This document shows, piece after piece, positions 16,896 to 26,206 of a stretch of DNA of 64,000 bases. The notes under the pieces are model-generated. The model was not told where the DNA came from. It saw only the letters and a list, made by a program, of their open reading frames with translations, and did no database searches. The position numbers and the translations under genes are program-made. How positions within the stretch are numbered: position 1 is the stretch's first letter; the number at the start of each line of letters is the position of its first letter. This stretch comes from Flavobacterium sp. UBA7680 (lineage in GTDB: Bacteria; Bacteroidota; Bacteroidia; Flavobacteriales; Flavobacteriaceae), in assembly GCF_002482975.1 (NCBI RefSeq), contig NZ_DLHA01000028.1, positions 176,686 through 240,685 on the forward strand. Direction: 5' to 3'.

Positions 16896-17774
16896 CTAAA
16901 CCGGCTTGATTACTTTTAGGTTTTCACCTTTTCTTTCAATAAAGCCCATTTTTCCATTTTTAAAATTTTCTGTGGCATTTGCTAAAGCTTCTTCAGAATC
17001 CATTACCAAAGCGCCTTTAGAAAATAAAGGTTCATGCAGCGGTTTACCCGAAATAAAGAGTAATTCACTGTTTGTGATGGCAATAAATTTTATCGTTTCT
17101 TCAAAATCTGATTCTCCCATTGCGATTACCATTCCTTCCTCAAGTTCAGTTGTTGATTGGCTGGTTATAAAATCAAAATAACCTTCGACTGCCAAAACGG
17201 TTCCTGACCATTGCGCCGGAATTTGATGCGAAAACTCTTTTCCTGCTTCCAGAAAAATATGCAGCATTGTAAGTTCATCCGGAGTTTCTGTTTTATTTAA
17301 AGTTGTTCCGCTTCCGCCGCAAACCACTCTTACTCGCACACCTTCTTTTTTTATTTCCGGAATTTGCGATTTGTCAATGAAGATACTTTTAGGATCTTGC
17401 TGTTTTTGTGAGGCCGGAATATTGACGAACAATTGCAAACCTTCTACAGCGGCGCCATCGGGAACTGGAAATTCAGAATGAACGATTCCTTTTCCGGCGT
17501 ATGTCCAAAGCAGACTCCCAGGCGTTATAATCAAATTGTTTCCGCGGGAATCTATGCTGTGATAGGGAGCCGATTTTTCGAAAACGTAACTTATAGCCGA
17601 CATTCCTGCATGCGGATGAGGCCCGAAAATATCGTGTGTGAGTTCAAAATGATCGAACCCGATAATAGGATCCATCAATCCGTCAAAATCATTGTTTCTT
17701 GCTTTTCTCGCAAAAAACTGCTCATCTCCCTGTACTTCGGGCATGATCACTGCTGAGAGTTTTAACTTGTTCAT
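16896..17774 (-). CDS. Pirin family cupin protein
   Basis: A 292-residue bicupin of the pirin family. The metal-site residues of the first cupin are present: two His in PHPHAG (about 55-60), His-x-Glu in HSEFP (about 99-103). Known pirins bind iron and either act as quercetin dioxygenase or as redox-sensing cofactors of regulators. The second cupin (about 165-245) has no metal motif, as usual. It shares its region with an NmrA-like oxidoreductase and a sigma-54 activator, which suggests a stress or xenobiotic response. Tandem GGGTG/AGTGTAC motifs stand upstream. Confidence 0.88.
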   Translation of the reverse strand: MNKLKLSAVIMPEVQGDEQFFARKARNNDFDGLMDPIIGFDHFELTHDIFGPHPHAGMSAISYVFEKSAPYHSIDSRGNNLIITPGSLLWTYAGKGIVHSEFPVPDGAAVEGLQLFVNIPASQKQQDPKSIFIDKSQIPEIKKEGVRVRVVCGGSGTTLNKTETPDELTMLHIFLEAGKEFSHQIPAQWSGTVLAVEGYFDFITSQSTTELEEGMVIAMGESDFEETIKFIAITNSELLFISGKPLHEPLFSKGALVMDSEEALANATENFKNGKMGFIERKGENLKVIKPV

Positions 17775-17863
17775 ACTATTTGTTTTTGGGTTAAAAAATG
17801 CGCCGCGCCCATTGATTTGCCGTGTTGTTGATCAGATTCCGTAAACTATTTTACGCTGACGTA

Positions 17864-17898
17864 GGGTGTAAGTGTACACGAACGGGTGGAAAGTGTAC
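17864..17898. promoter_or_regulatory. Tandem GGGTG-N2/3-AGTGTAC boxes upstream of the pirin gene
   Basis: Two direct copies lie at 17864-17877 and 17884-17898, about one to two helical turns apart. The first one includes the palindrome GTGTACAC. This GC-rich, repeated pattern in a 210-base gap (17775-17984) is unlike the AT-rich surroundings. It looks like an activator site for the pirin promoter, which lies to the left on the minus strand. Confidence 0.4.
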
Positions 17899-17984
17899 GC
17901 CCAATTACAACCGCCTCGACAAACTGCCTACCCGTCATCTTCGTTTCAACGGGCTTCGAAGCTTTTTATATTTTTAAGGTTTGA

Positions 17985-18740
17985 TTAAGCTCTTTGAGGG
18001 CGGTTAGGAAACCATTCTTCAAAAGTTATAGCACCCAATTTTGCTGTTACAGCAGGAACAAGAGTCAATTCTTCAAGAGGTGCGCCAAAGTACAATGCTT
18101 TTTCATCTGAAATAACTTCCAGAGGATCATTTGTTTTGGTTAAATAATTTTGTAGAAGTTCTGAAAGTTTATAACGGTCCGGTCCTCCAATTTCTACAAT
18201 ATCATTTATTGGGTTTCCTAGTGAAAATTCTACTACTAAAGAAGCCACGTCTTCTGAAGCAATTGGCTGAATTTTAGCCGGAGAAATTACAACGCTTCCG
18301 CCATCGTGTGCCGATGCTGCAATTCCGCCAAGGAATTCCATAAATTGAGTGGAGTGAATAATAGTAAACGGAACGCCTGATTTTCTAATTAAATTTTCCT
18401 GAGCTTGTTTAGCTCTAAAATAACCACTTTCCTGTAAACGGTCTGTACCAACTACAGAAAGTGCAATATGATGTTTTACGCCAGCATTAATTTCTGCTGC
18501 TAAAAGATTTCTTCCTGAGGTTTCAAAAAATTCTAAAACTTCTTTGTCTGCAAATGATGAGGAATTTGCCAAATCGATTACGATATCTGTTCCGCTAACT
18601 GCTTCTGCAAGTCCTTCGCCTGTTATAGTGTTAATTCCTGTTGATGGTGCAGCCGCAATTACGTTATGCCCCTGATCGCGAAGTTTGTTTACTACTTTTG
18701 ATCCAATTAATCCTGTTCCTCCGATTACTAAAATTTTCAT
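17985..18740 (-). CDS. NmrA-like / SDR-extended NAD(P)-binding oxidoreductase
   Basis: A 251-residue atypical SDR with the N-terminal nucleotide motif GGTGLIGSKV (7-16). The segment HALSVVGTDRL and a following YFRAKQAQE give the atypical Tyr-x-x-x-Lys. The length and the DIVIDLANSS segment fit NmrA-like or ActC-like proteins. Such proteins act as NADPH-dependent quinone reductases or redox sensors. A near-consensus sigma-54 promoter lies 50 bases before the start, and the gene next to it encodes a sigma-54 activator, so controlled expression by that activator is likely. Confidence 0.8.
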   Translation of the reverse strand: MKILVIGGTGLIGSKVVNKLRDQGHNVIAAAPSTGINTITGEGLAEAVSGTDIVIDLANSSSFADKEVLEFFETSGRNLLAAEINAGVKHHIALSVVGTDRLQESGYFRAKQAQENLIRKSGVPFTIIHSTQFMEFLGGIAASAHDGGSVVISPAKIQPIASEDVASLVVEFSLGNPINDIVEIGGPDRYKLSELLQNYLTKTNDPLEVISDEKALYFGAPLEELTLVPAVTAKLGAITFEEWFPNRPQRA

Positions 18741-18790
18741 GATACTAATTTTTAAATTGTTATAAATTGATTTTCATTTTCACTTAGTAA

Positions 18791-18808
18791 TAGCCAAGAT
18801 GCGTGCCA
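18791..18808 (-). promoter_or_regulatory. Sigma-54 promoter (TGGCACG-N4-TTGGC)
   Basis: On the minus strand the sequence reads TGGCACGCATCTTGGCTA. The -24 part TGGCACG is perfect. The -12 part reads TTGG instead of TTGC, with C one base later. The distance to the NmrA-like start is 50 bases. A full sigma-54 activator gene is the next gene upstream, which makes a chance match unlikely. Confidence 0.65.
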
Positions 18809-18915
18809 TTCAATTAAACAACTAAAAATCAATAACTTACAACTAAATCATCTTTTAAAATTTCCCTCTACAAAGGGAATTCATTTTAGCATTCACTTTA
18901 TATAGTGAAAAAAAT

Positions 18916-18956
18916 AAAAATGCCCATTGCTTTTATTTCGCAATGGGCATTTTTTA
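18916..18956. terminator. Terminator of the sigma-54 activator gene
   Basis: Arms 18916-18930 and 18940-18954 (core TGCCCATTGC) form a strong stem flanked by A and T runs. It lies 16 bases behind the activator stop and separates it from the sigma-54 promoter of the next gene. Confidence 0.75.
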
Positions 18957-18972
18957 TAAAGTAATAATACGT

Positions 18973-21618
18973 TTAAAAATAATCAGCTTTGGTAATCTGT
19001 AATTTTTTCATTTTAGAATGAAGTGTATTTCCCGGAATATCTAAAACTTCGGCTGCACCGCCCGCACCGGAGATTTTTCCTTTGCATCTTTTTAAAGCAC
19101 TGATTATAAAAAGACGTTCCATTTCTTCCAATGATTTACTGAAAATGTTTTCTTCTTCACTTGTTTTCTCTGTTTTTCTCGGAATATAAACTTCCCTCAA
19201 AACATTATCTTCAGCCATTAAAACACTGCGTTCTATAAGATGTTCCAATTCTCGCACATTTCCGGGCCACAAATAACTTTGAAGCTGCTGAATGGCTTTT
19301 GGTGCAATTCTATTGATATTCTTCCGATTGTTTTTATTGTATTTGGCAACGAAAAAATTAGCAAGATGTTCTACATCTTCCATTCTTTCGCGAAGTGCGG
19401 GCAGATAAATTGGAAACACATTTAATCTATAAAAAAGATCAGAACGAAAACGTCCGGCTGCCACTTCTTCTTCTAAATTTCGGTTTGTCGCCGCAATGAT
19501 TCTCACATCCACTTTGATAGTATCTTTTCCTCCAACTCGCTCCAGTTCCCGTTCCTGAATAACTCGGAGTAATTTCACTTGCGCTTCAAGTGGCATTTCT
19601 CCTATTTCATCCAAAAATAAAGTACTGTTATTGGCAAGTTCAAATTTTCCTATTCGTCGTTCTGTTGCTCCGGTAAAAGCACCTTTTTCATGACCAAACA
19701 ATTCGCTTTCGATCAAACTGGCTGGCATTGCAGCGCAGTTTACTTTAATCATTAATTTGCCTTTTCTCGGAGAAGCATTATGAATAGCGCGGGCGATTAA
19801 TTCTTTTCCAGTTCCGGTTTCTCCAAGAATTAAAACAGTAGAATTAGAATCGGCAACCAAAGACATTAAATGGTAGACTTTCTGCATTTGTTCACCGCTC
19901 CCAATAATCTCCGAAAAATTATAAATATTCTTGATTTGTTCTTTCAAATAAACATTTTCATGTTCTAACTGCTGTTTGTAAAGTAGTAATTTTTCGTTGG
20001 CCTGTATATTGGCAATCGCTACCGAAATCTGAGAACAGATTCCTTTTAAAATGGAAGGATTCAGTTGATCTGCCAGCAGCCACAATGTTCCGACTTTTAA
20101 AGAACCTACTTTTAGTAAAGCACCATAAGCATTTTCAAATCCAACTTTTTTCCACAATTGAGCAAAACCAGAATTGGTTGTTTTGAGTTCTTCTTCAACA
20201 TTAAAAGCAATCGCGCTTTCACTTTTTATAACCTGAGCTGTGTAAGGTTCTTTTATATCGAGCTTTATCGAAACCATTTTATCAAAATCAATTTCGGCTT
20301 TTACAAATACCGATGGATCATACATATAAGAAGTCAAACCAAATCCGTCGTCATCAAAAATATTAAGCATGGCGAGTTTAGTATCCAGAAGATCACGAAG
20401 TACCTTAATTATGGCATGTTCTAAATCGTCTTTGGTACGAACTCCGGCAATTTCATTGCTAAACTGCAACAGAACAGCTTGTTCGTTGTTTTTACTTTCC
20501 AGTAATTCATTGGCAATAATATTAGACATTGCAGTCGAAATTTGCGAACAAATCCCCTGTAGCAGCGAAATATTGATTTCTTCAATCGCCAGCCATAACA
20601 TTCCCAATACAATATCGCCGTTGCGAAGTGCAATCCCAACCATTCTTTTAAAGCCTAAACTTTTCCAAAACAAAAGATAAGATGAAGTAATGCCGCGGTC
20701 AATTTCAATATCAACATTAAAAAGTAACGGAATATAGCTGTCCAAAACTCTATTTTGCAGTCCGTCGTTTACCGGAAATTTAGACTGCAGTAATTCTTTT
20801 AAAACAGGATCATCATCGTTTGTAATGCTTTTGTCGTAGATATAAGTACTTAAAGAATTTCCGTCGCTGTTTAATTTTCGGATGACATAACCACGAAGCG
20901 GATTTATCCTTTTTAATGCGGTACGAACCGCCGCTTCAAGCTCGTCTTTAGTTCTTACTTCTGAAATATCATTGCTAAAATCCAGCAGAAATGATTTTTC
21001 CTGTTCTTTTTTCTGCAGTTCTTCATTTTTGATAATATTCGAAACCGCAACAGAAAGCTGTGGCGCAATACCTTTTATAATATTCCGAAACTGCGGTGTA
21101 AAACTTCCCGGTTTATCGGTATAAATATGAATAAATCCTAAAGGTTCATCAGCATTCCAAAGCGTTGTCATCAATAATTCCCGAATGCCGGCATCATAAT
21201 TCACCTGTAAAAAATGCGGACTTTGTGGTTTGTCTTTCACTTCTGCAACCATAAAAGAAATTGGATCTTCGGCAGCGAGAACTTCTGTTATAAAAGGTCC
21301 ATTGAGGGTGAAATGTGTTTTTTGCAGTTTTGCATACGATTCTTTCTCAAGAATAGCATCGGCATCTTTATCTAACAAAAAACCTGCATACGTTTTATCC
21401 TTATGATCTATAAGTGTAATGGTAATATGAGTAAAATAAAAAAGGCTTTTGATTCTTTTTGAAAAAAGCAAAATCAAATCTTTCTTTTCTCTTACTTTGG
21501 TAATATCTTTTCCAAGATCCAGCAAAATAGCACTTACTTCAAAAATGTTATCGTTAGATTGTAATGCATAAGGCTTTTGATCATTACTCACTTTCCTGGT
21601 ATTTTGTTTTCTTTCCAT
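18973..21618 (-). CDS. Sigma-54-dependent transcriptional activator with three GAF-like domains
   Basis: An 881-residue bacterial enhancer-binding protein. Three GAF-like modules fill about residues 25-200, 205-370 and 380-545, and the repeated segments DFSNDISEVRTKDEL and QFSNEIAGVRTKDDL show that they arose by duplication. The AAA+ domain has Walker A GETGTGKE (about 598) and the GAFTGA loop that contacts sigma-54 (about 646), and the Walker B region LFLDEIGEM. A Fis-type helix-turn-helix ends the protein (about 835-878). It needs no phosphorylation domain; a small ligand sensed by the GAF modules is expected. Target candidates are the downstream NmrA-like gene and pirin. Confidence 0.92.
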   Translation of the reverse strand: MERKQNTRKVSNDQKPYALQSNDNIFEVSAILLDLGKDITKVREKKDLILLFSKRIKSLFYFTHITITLIDHKDKTYAGFLLDKDADAILEKESYAKLQKTHFTLNGPFITEVLAAEDPISFMVAEVKDKPQSPHFLQVNYDAGIRELLMTTLWNADEPLGFIHIYTDKPGSFTPQFRNIIKGIAPQLSVAVSNIIKNEELQKKEQEKSFLLDFSNDISEVRTKDELEAAVRTALKRINPLRGYVIRKLNSDGNSLSTYIYDKSITNDDDPVLKELLQSKFPVNDGLQNRVLDSYIPLLFNVDIEIDRGITSSYLLFWKSLGFKRMVGIALRNGDIVLGMLWLAIEEINISLLQGICSQISTAMSNIIANELLESKNNEQAVLLQFSNEIAGVRTKDDLEHAIIKVLRDLLDTKLAMLNIFDDDGFGLTSYMYDPSVFVKAEIDFDKMVSIKLDIKEPYTAQVIKSESAIAFNVEEELKTTNSGFAQLWKKVGFENAYGALLKVGSLKVGTLWLLADQLNPSILKGICSQISVAIANIQANEKLLLYKQQLEHENVYLKEQIKNIYNFSEIIGSGEQMQKVYHLMSLVADSNSTVLILGETGTGKELIARAIHNASPRKGKLMIKVNCAAMPASLIESELFGHEKGAFTGATERRIGKFELANNSTLFLDEIGEMPLEAQVKLLRVIQERELERVGGKDTIKVDVRIIAATNRNLEEEVAAGRFRSDLFYRLNVFPIYLPALRERMEDVEHLANFFVAKYNKNNRKNINRIAPKAIQQLQSYLWPGNVRELEHLIERSVLMAEDNVLREVYIPRKTEKTSEEENIFSKSLEEMERLFIISALKRCKGKISGAGGAAEVLDIPGNTLHSKMKKLQITKADYF

Positions 21619-21945
21619 TTAAAGGTTATTCAAAAAATTGATTAAAAAATAAATCAAGTTTTGGGTGCTATAAATGTACTTAATATTTTTTGCATCGAAA
21701 AAGTCTAAAACTCAAAATAAGTTTAATTTCAACACTTAAAAAAGTATCACAATATACCCTAAAAGTGAACTATTTTACTCTTATTGTTTCAGCATTTTTC
21801 TCTAACTTAGCAGTCTACATTTTAAAATGTAAGATTAAAATAAACTTTGTTATTTTGCAAAACATTGATTGAAAAAGAATTACCATACTTTCTCTTACTT
21901 TTTGCTGCAAAAACATACTTCTAATAATTTAGTTAATTAAAAACT
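21619..21945. other. Intergenic region without a recognised gene
   Basis: This 327-base AT-rich gap lies between the divergent activator gene and gnd and must hold both promoters. I see no perfect TAnnTTTG box: the closest are TACATTTA on the activator side and a TATTTTG near 21850 on the gnd side. A possible 60-codon frame inside has no protein-like composition. Confidence 0.4.
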
Positions 21946-23355
21946 ATGAGCAAATTTGATTTTGGAATTGTAGGACTCGGCGTAATGGGTCGTAACCTAC
22001 TTTTAAATATTGCAAGCCATAACTTTGCGGCTGCAGGTTTAGACTTAGACACCGAAAAAGTCAACTCACTTCAACAAGAAGCCGATTCTGATCATACAAT
22101 TGAAGCAACTACAGACGTGAAACATTTTGTAGAGCTTATTCAACAGCCAAGAGCGATTATGTTATTGGTTCCTGCGGGAAAACCGGTTGACAGCGCAATT
22201 GCAAGTTTATTACCGCATTTAGATAAAGGAGATATTATAATCGATGGCGGAAATACTTTTTTTACGGATACGGACAGAAGATTTTTAGAATTATCTGAAA
22301 AAGGGATTCATTTCTTTGGAATGGGAATTTCTGGCGGTGAAAAAGGAGCTCGTTTCGGTCCTGCAATGATGCCGGGAGGTGATCAAAAAGCATACGAAAG
22401 ACTTCGTCCTATTTTTGAAGCGATTGCAGCAAAAGTAGATGGTGAACCTTGTGTAGAATATTTAGGAAACGGTTCTGCGGGTAACTATGTAAAAATGGTT
22501 CATAACGGAATTGAATACGGAATCATGCAGTTGATCTCTGAGATTTATGACTTAATGAAAAGAGGTTATAATCTGGATGATGAAACGATTCAGAAAACTT
22601 TTGAAGAGTGGAATCAAACAGATGATCTTAGATCGTATTTGATCGAAATTACCGGAAAGATTTTAAAACAACAAGATGAAGACGGAAGTCTTTTAATCAA
22701 TAAAATTTCAGATTGGGCAAAATCTAAAGGAACAGGAAAATGGACTTCGCAAAATGCAATGGATTTGCAGGTTCCGGTTCCAACTATCGACGCTGCGGTT
22801 AACATGCGCGATATGTCTAAAACCAAACCTGAAAGAATTGAAGCTGCCAAAAAATTAGTTTGGAACGCTGCTGAAAGTAATGTAAATACAAGCGAAGCAA
22901 TTGCTGCCTTAAAATCGGCATTATACCTTTCTATTGTTGTGACTTATGCACAAGGATTGGCTCAGCTTCATACGGCTTCTAAAGAATATAATTACGGATT
23001 AAACTTAGAAACTGTTGCTAAAATTTGGCGCGGCGGCTGTATTATTCGTGCGACTATTTTAGAAGATTTCAGAAAAGCATTTGTTGCAAAATCAGATTTG
23101 CCAAATATACTTTTGGATGCTGGAATCGCTTCAAAATTATCAGAGAATCAGGCAGGAATGAGAACTGCTATTCAGTTTGCAGTTCAAAAAGGATTACCTG
23201 TTGCAGGATTAATGAATTCATTAGCTTATTTTGATGCTTACAGATCTGCAAATCTGCCAACAAATTTAATTCAGGCGCAGCGTGATTTCTTCGGGGCGCA
23301 TACTTACGAACGTATCGACAAAGAAGGAGTTTTCCATACACAATGGTCTGAATAA
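21946..23355 (+). CDS. gnd: 6-phosphogluconate dehydrogenase, decarboxylating
   Basis: A 469-residue cytosolic enzyme that oxidises 6-phosphogluconate to ribulose 5-phosphate with NADP. The Rossmann motif is GLGVMGRN (10-17). The substrate motifs GISGGEKGARFGPAMMPGG and the catalytic region YVKMVHNGIEYG are intact. The C-terminal part has the usual NLIQAQRDFFGAHTYER ending. It is the first gene of gnd-zwf-pgl, with only 28 bases to zwf. Confidence 0.95.
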   Translation: MSKFDFGIVGLGVMGRNLLLNIASHNFAAAGLDLDTEKVNSLQQEADSDHTIEATTDVKHFVELIQQPRAIMLLVPAGKPVDSAIASLLPHLDKGDIIIDGGNTFFTDTDRRFLELSEKGIHFFGMGISGGEKGARFGPAMMPGGDQKAYERLRPIFEAIAAKVDGEPCVEYLGNGSAGNYVKMVHNGIEYGIMQLISEIYDLMKRGYNLDDETIQKTFEEWNQTDDLRSYLIEITGKILKQQDEDGSLLINKISDWAKSKGTGKWTSQNAMDLQVPVPTIDAAVNMRDMSKTKPERIEAAKKLVWNAAESNVNTSEAIAALKSALYLSIVVTYAQGLAQLHTASKEYNYGLNLETVAKIWRGGCIIRATILEDFRKAFVAKSDLPNILLDAGIASKLSENQAGMRTAIQFAVQKGLPVAGLMNSLAYFDAYRSANLPTNLIQAQRDFFGAHTYERIDKEGVFHTQWSE

Positions 23356-23383
23356 GCAACTTAAAGCAACACAACTACACACA

Positions 23384-24913
23384 ATGACTAAAAATAAACT
23401 TAAGAATCCAACAATCATCGTGATTTTTGGAGGAACCGGAGATTTAGCAAAGAGAAAGCTCTTTCCCGCTTTTCAAAATCTGTACCTTGACGGACGTATG
23501 TCTGAAAAGTTTCAGATTATTGCTCTTGGTAGAGCAGAAAAAACCAATGAAGATTTTCGCAGTTATGTCCTAGAAAACCTAAATACTTTTTCAAGAAGAA
23601 AAGGAATTTCTGATCCTGAAACTGAAAAATTTCTTTCACACATTACCTATCACAGTCTTGATATTGATAAGGAAGAATCTTATATCGGATTAAACGAAAA
23701 AATCAACAATTTTGATCAGGCTTTTGGCGAACGTGCCAATCGTCTTTTCTATCTTTCGATTACGCCTTCTTTCATTTCGACAATTTCAAGCAATATCAAA
23801 AAGATTGGACTTGCGGCAAATCCGAAACAAGATCGTATTATTATCGAAAAACCTTTTGGTTACGATAAAGCTTCTGCGATTGAATTGAACGAAATGCTTT
23901 CTGAGACTTTCAAAGAAGAACAGATTTACAGAATTGATCATTATTTAGGTAAAGAAACGGTTCAGAATATTTTGGCCTTCCGTTTTGGAAATTCAATGTT
24001 TGAACCTTTATGGAGCCGTAATTTTATTGATTTTGTCCAAATTACCGTTGCAGAAGAAGTGGGCGTTGAAGAACGAGGCGGATTCTACGAAGGCGTTGGT
24101 GCATTAAAAGATATGATTCAGAACCATTTGCTTCAAATTTTATGTATGACGGCTATGGAAGCGCCTGCTTCACTAAATGCCGATGATATACGTAATCGTA
24201 AAGCGGATGTTTTGAAATCAATTCGCCGAATCAAACCTGAAGAAGTAGATCATTATATTGTAAGAGGTCAATATGGTGCAGGAGAAATAAAAGGAGTTCC
24301 GGTTCCGGGATATCGTGAGGATAAAGGGATTGCACCAGATTCTAACACAGAAACTTATGTGGCAATGAAAATTTATCTGGACAACTGGAGATGGCAGGGA
24401 ATTCCGTTTTATTTACGTTCCGGAAAAAGAATGGAAGAAAAACAATCTTCAATCATTATCCAGTTCAAACCAGTGCCACATTCTGCGTTTTCTTATGGTA
24501 AAGAAGGAATGACACCAAACCGATTGATTATTAATATTCAGCCTGCAATGGACATCAAATTGCAGTTTATGACCAAAAAACCAGGACTTTCGCTTTCTTT
24601 AAGACCAGCAGAAATGGTATTTGACTATTTCTCTTGTTCTACAATGTCGCCGGAAGCTTATGAAACATTAATTGCTGATGCATTGTTAGGAGATCCTACC
24701 CTATTTATGCGTTGGGATCAGGTTGAGGAAGCTTGGGACGCTATTGATACGATTCAACAGGAATGGAAAACTATTGCACCAACCAATTTCCCTAATTACA
24801 AAGCAGGAAGCTGGGGCCCTGAAGAAGCTGACGAATTGTTAGCTCGTCAAGGACACAAATGGATTCCGAATACACAAACAAAAGAAGAAGTTTTAAATGA
24901 TACAGATTTATAA
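23384..24913 (+). CDS. zwf: Glucose-6-phosphate 1-dehydrogenase
   Basis: A 509-residue enzyme from ATG 23384; an open frame extends further upstream into gnd but the family normally starts shortly before the Rossmann motif. The NADP motif FGGTGDLAKRK and the active-site peptide RIDHYLGKE (with the Lys and His of the family) are present. It catalyses the first, NADP-reducing step of the oxidative pentose phosphate pathway. It overlaps the pgl start by 17 bases, which suggests translational coupling. Confidence 0.95.
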   Translation: MTKNKLKNPTIIVIFGGTGDLAKRKLFPAFQNLYLDGRMSEKFQIIALGRAEKTNEDFRSYVLENLNTFSRRKGISDPETEKFLSHITYHSLDIDKEESYIGLNEKINNFDQAFGERANRLFYLSITPSFISTISSNIKKIGLAANPKQDRIIIEKPFGYDKASAIELNEMLSETFKEEQIYRIDHYLGKETVQNILAFRFGNSMFEPLWSRNFIDFVQITVAEEVGVEERGGFYEGVGALKDMIQNHLLQILCMTAMEAPASLNADDIRNRKADVLKSIRRIKPEEVDHYIVRGQYGAGEIKGVPVPGYREDKGIAPDSNTETYVAMKIYLDNWRWQGIPFYLRSGKRMEEKQSSIIIQFKPVPHSAFSYGKEGMTPNRLIINIQPAMDIKLQFMTKKPGLSLSLRPAEMVFDYFSCSTMSPEAYETLIADALLGDPTLFMRWDQVEEAWDAIDTIQQEWKTIAPTNFPNYKAGSWGPEEADELLARQGHKWIPNTQTKEEVLNDTDL

Positions 24914-25613
24914 TACGACAGAAGAAATTAATATTAAAGCTGCGGATCTTTTTGCTGAATCAGCTCAGAAAGCAATTGCTGAAAAAGGCAAATTTACGGC
25001 TGTTCTTACCGGAGGTTCTTCTCCTGCAGGAATTTACAAGTTATTAGCTTCTGATGCTTACAAAAATAAAATAGACTGGAGCAAAGTTTATATTTTTTGG
25101 GGAGATGAACGTTGGGTTCCGTTAAATGATGATTTGAGTAATGCGAAAATGTCTTACGCAACCTTATTAAGCCACGTTCCTATTCCGGCAGAAAACATTT
25201 TTGAAATGTACAAAGATGGTGTTACGCCAGAAGATTTTGCGGTTACTTACGAGCAGTCTGTTAGAACTGTTTTAGGTAATGAAGGAAAGTTTAACCTTAT
25301 CTTATTAGGAATGGGAGACGACGGACATACGGCTTCTCTTTTCCCGGGCGAAGCGGTATTAAACGAACAAACAAAATGGGTTGATGCTTATTATTTAGCG
25401 CCTCAAAAAATGTTTCGCATTACGCTTACTGCACCGCTAATCAATAAAGCGGAAAAAATCGTCGTAGTAGCTTTTGGAGAGAAAAAAATCAATGCTTTAA
25501 AAGAAGTTACAACTGGAGCATATAATCCAACACTTTATCCAATTCAATTGATTAAACCAGTTTCTGGAGAATTATTATTTCTTGTAGATAAAATTGCTGC
25601 CGGAACGAATTAA
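24897..25613 (+). CDS. pgl: 6-phosphogluconolactonase (DevB type)
   Basis: A 238-residue member of the NagB/RpiA/DevB superfamily that hydrolyses 6-phosphogluconolactone. Motifs are TGGSSP (about residue 39-44), WGDERWVP and GMGDDGHTASLFPG. It overlaps zwf by 17 bases in another frame and completes the oxidative branch operon. A terminator follows 25 bases later. Confidence 0.93.
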   Translation: MIQIYNTTEEINIKAADLFAESAQKAIAEKGKFTAVLTGGSSPAGIYKLLASDAYKNKIDWSKVYIFWGDERWVPLNDDLSNAKMSYATLLSHVPIPAENIFEMYKDGVTPEDFAVTYEQSVRTVLGNEGKFNLILLGMGDDGHTASLFPGEAVLNEQTKWVDAYYLAPQKMFRITLTAPLINKAEKIVVVAFGEKKINALKEVTTGAYNPTLYPIQLIKPVSGELLFLVDKIAAGTN

Positions 25614-25638
25614 GGAATTTGTTTTAAAACATATTATT

Positions 25639-25669
25639 AAGCCTGTAAACGTAATATTTACAGGCTTTT
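25639..25669 (+). terminator. Terminator of gnd-zwf-pgl
   Basis: AAGCCTGTAAA pairs with TTTACAGGCTT, followed by TTATTTTT. The GCCTGTAAA stem is of the same kind as the ssrA terminator and the one at 44213, so it is a favourite terminator core in this genome. Confidence 0.8.
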
Positions 25670-25685
25670 ATTTTTATATATTTCT

Positions 25686-25865
25686 TTGTTCCGTAGGAAC
25701 ATTTCATTGGTAGAAAAAATTATATTGTTAGCATCGTTGACGTTCCGTAAGAACGTTTGATTTTTACGTCGTTTTTAACAATCTGGCATATCAAACGTTC
25801 CTACGGAACGTAAATGTGGCAAATCTCTATTTTTTGCTACCAACGAAACATTCCTATGGAATGAT
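25686..25865. repeat. Palindrome-rich dispersed element, copy A
   Basis: The element of about 180 bases has imperfect terminal inverted repeats (GTTCCGTAGGAACATTTCAT inward to TTGGTAG; matching RC at 25838-25863). A second inverted pair lies inside (ACGTTCCGTAAGAACGTTTG at 25740-25759 with its complement at 25791-25811). Each arm is itself a small palindrome such as GTTCC-GTA-GGAAC. No frame is present. The layout is that of a non-coding MITE- or REP-like unit. Confidence 0.7.
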
Positions 25866-25898
25866 AACGGGATATCAAAAAATAACAAGTTATATCTC

Positions 25899-26076
25899 TT
25901 TGTTCCGTAGGAACATCTCGTCGGTAGATAAATTATATTGTTATCATCGTTTACGTTCCGTATGAACGTTTGATTTTGAAATCGTTTTTAAATAATCCGG
26001 CATTTCAAACGTTTCTACGGAACGTAAATGTGGCTGACCTATATTTTATCTACCAACGAAACATTCCTATGGAATG
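25899..26076. repeat. Palindrome-rich dispersed element, copy B
   Basis: This is a second, same-direction copy of the element that ends 34 bases earlier. It keeps the outer and inner inverted pairs and the length, while loops differ by substitutions. Arm changes are sometimes compensated or tolerated as one mismatch. Together with copy A it fills the gap between pgl and the SDR gene. Confidence 0.7.
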
Positions 26077-26206
26077 CCATTGTTTTTAAAATCATTAAAA
26101 CAGTATTTCCAAAATCCGTAAAAAGAATACAAATTGCCCGAATTAGTATTATTCGTAACCATGCTTCTGGTTAGACCTTTACACCATTAATTTAATAGCT
26201 AAAAAA

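Noticed and set aside
25686..26076. CRISPR array
   Set aside because: The repeats are inverted and nested with no regular spacers, and no cas genes are near.
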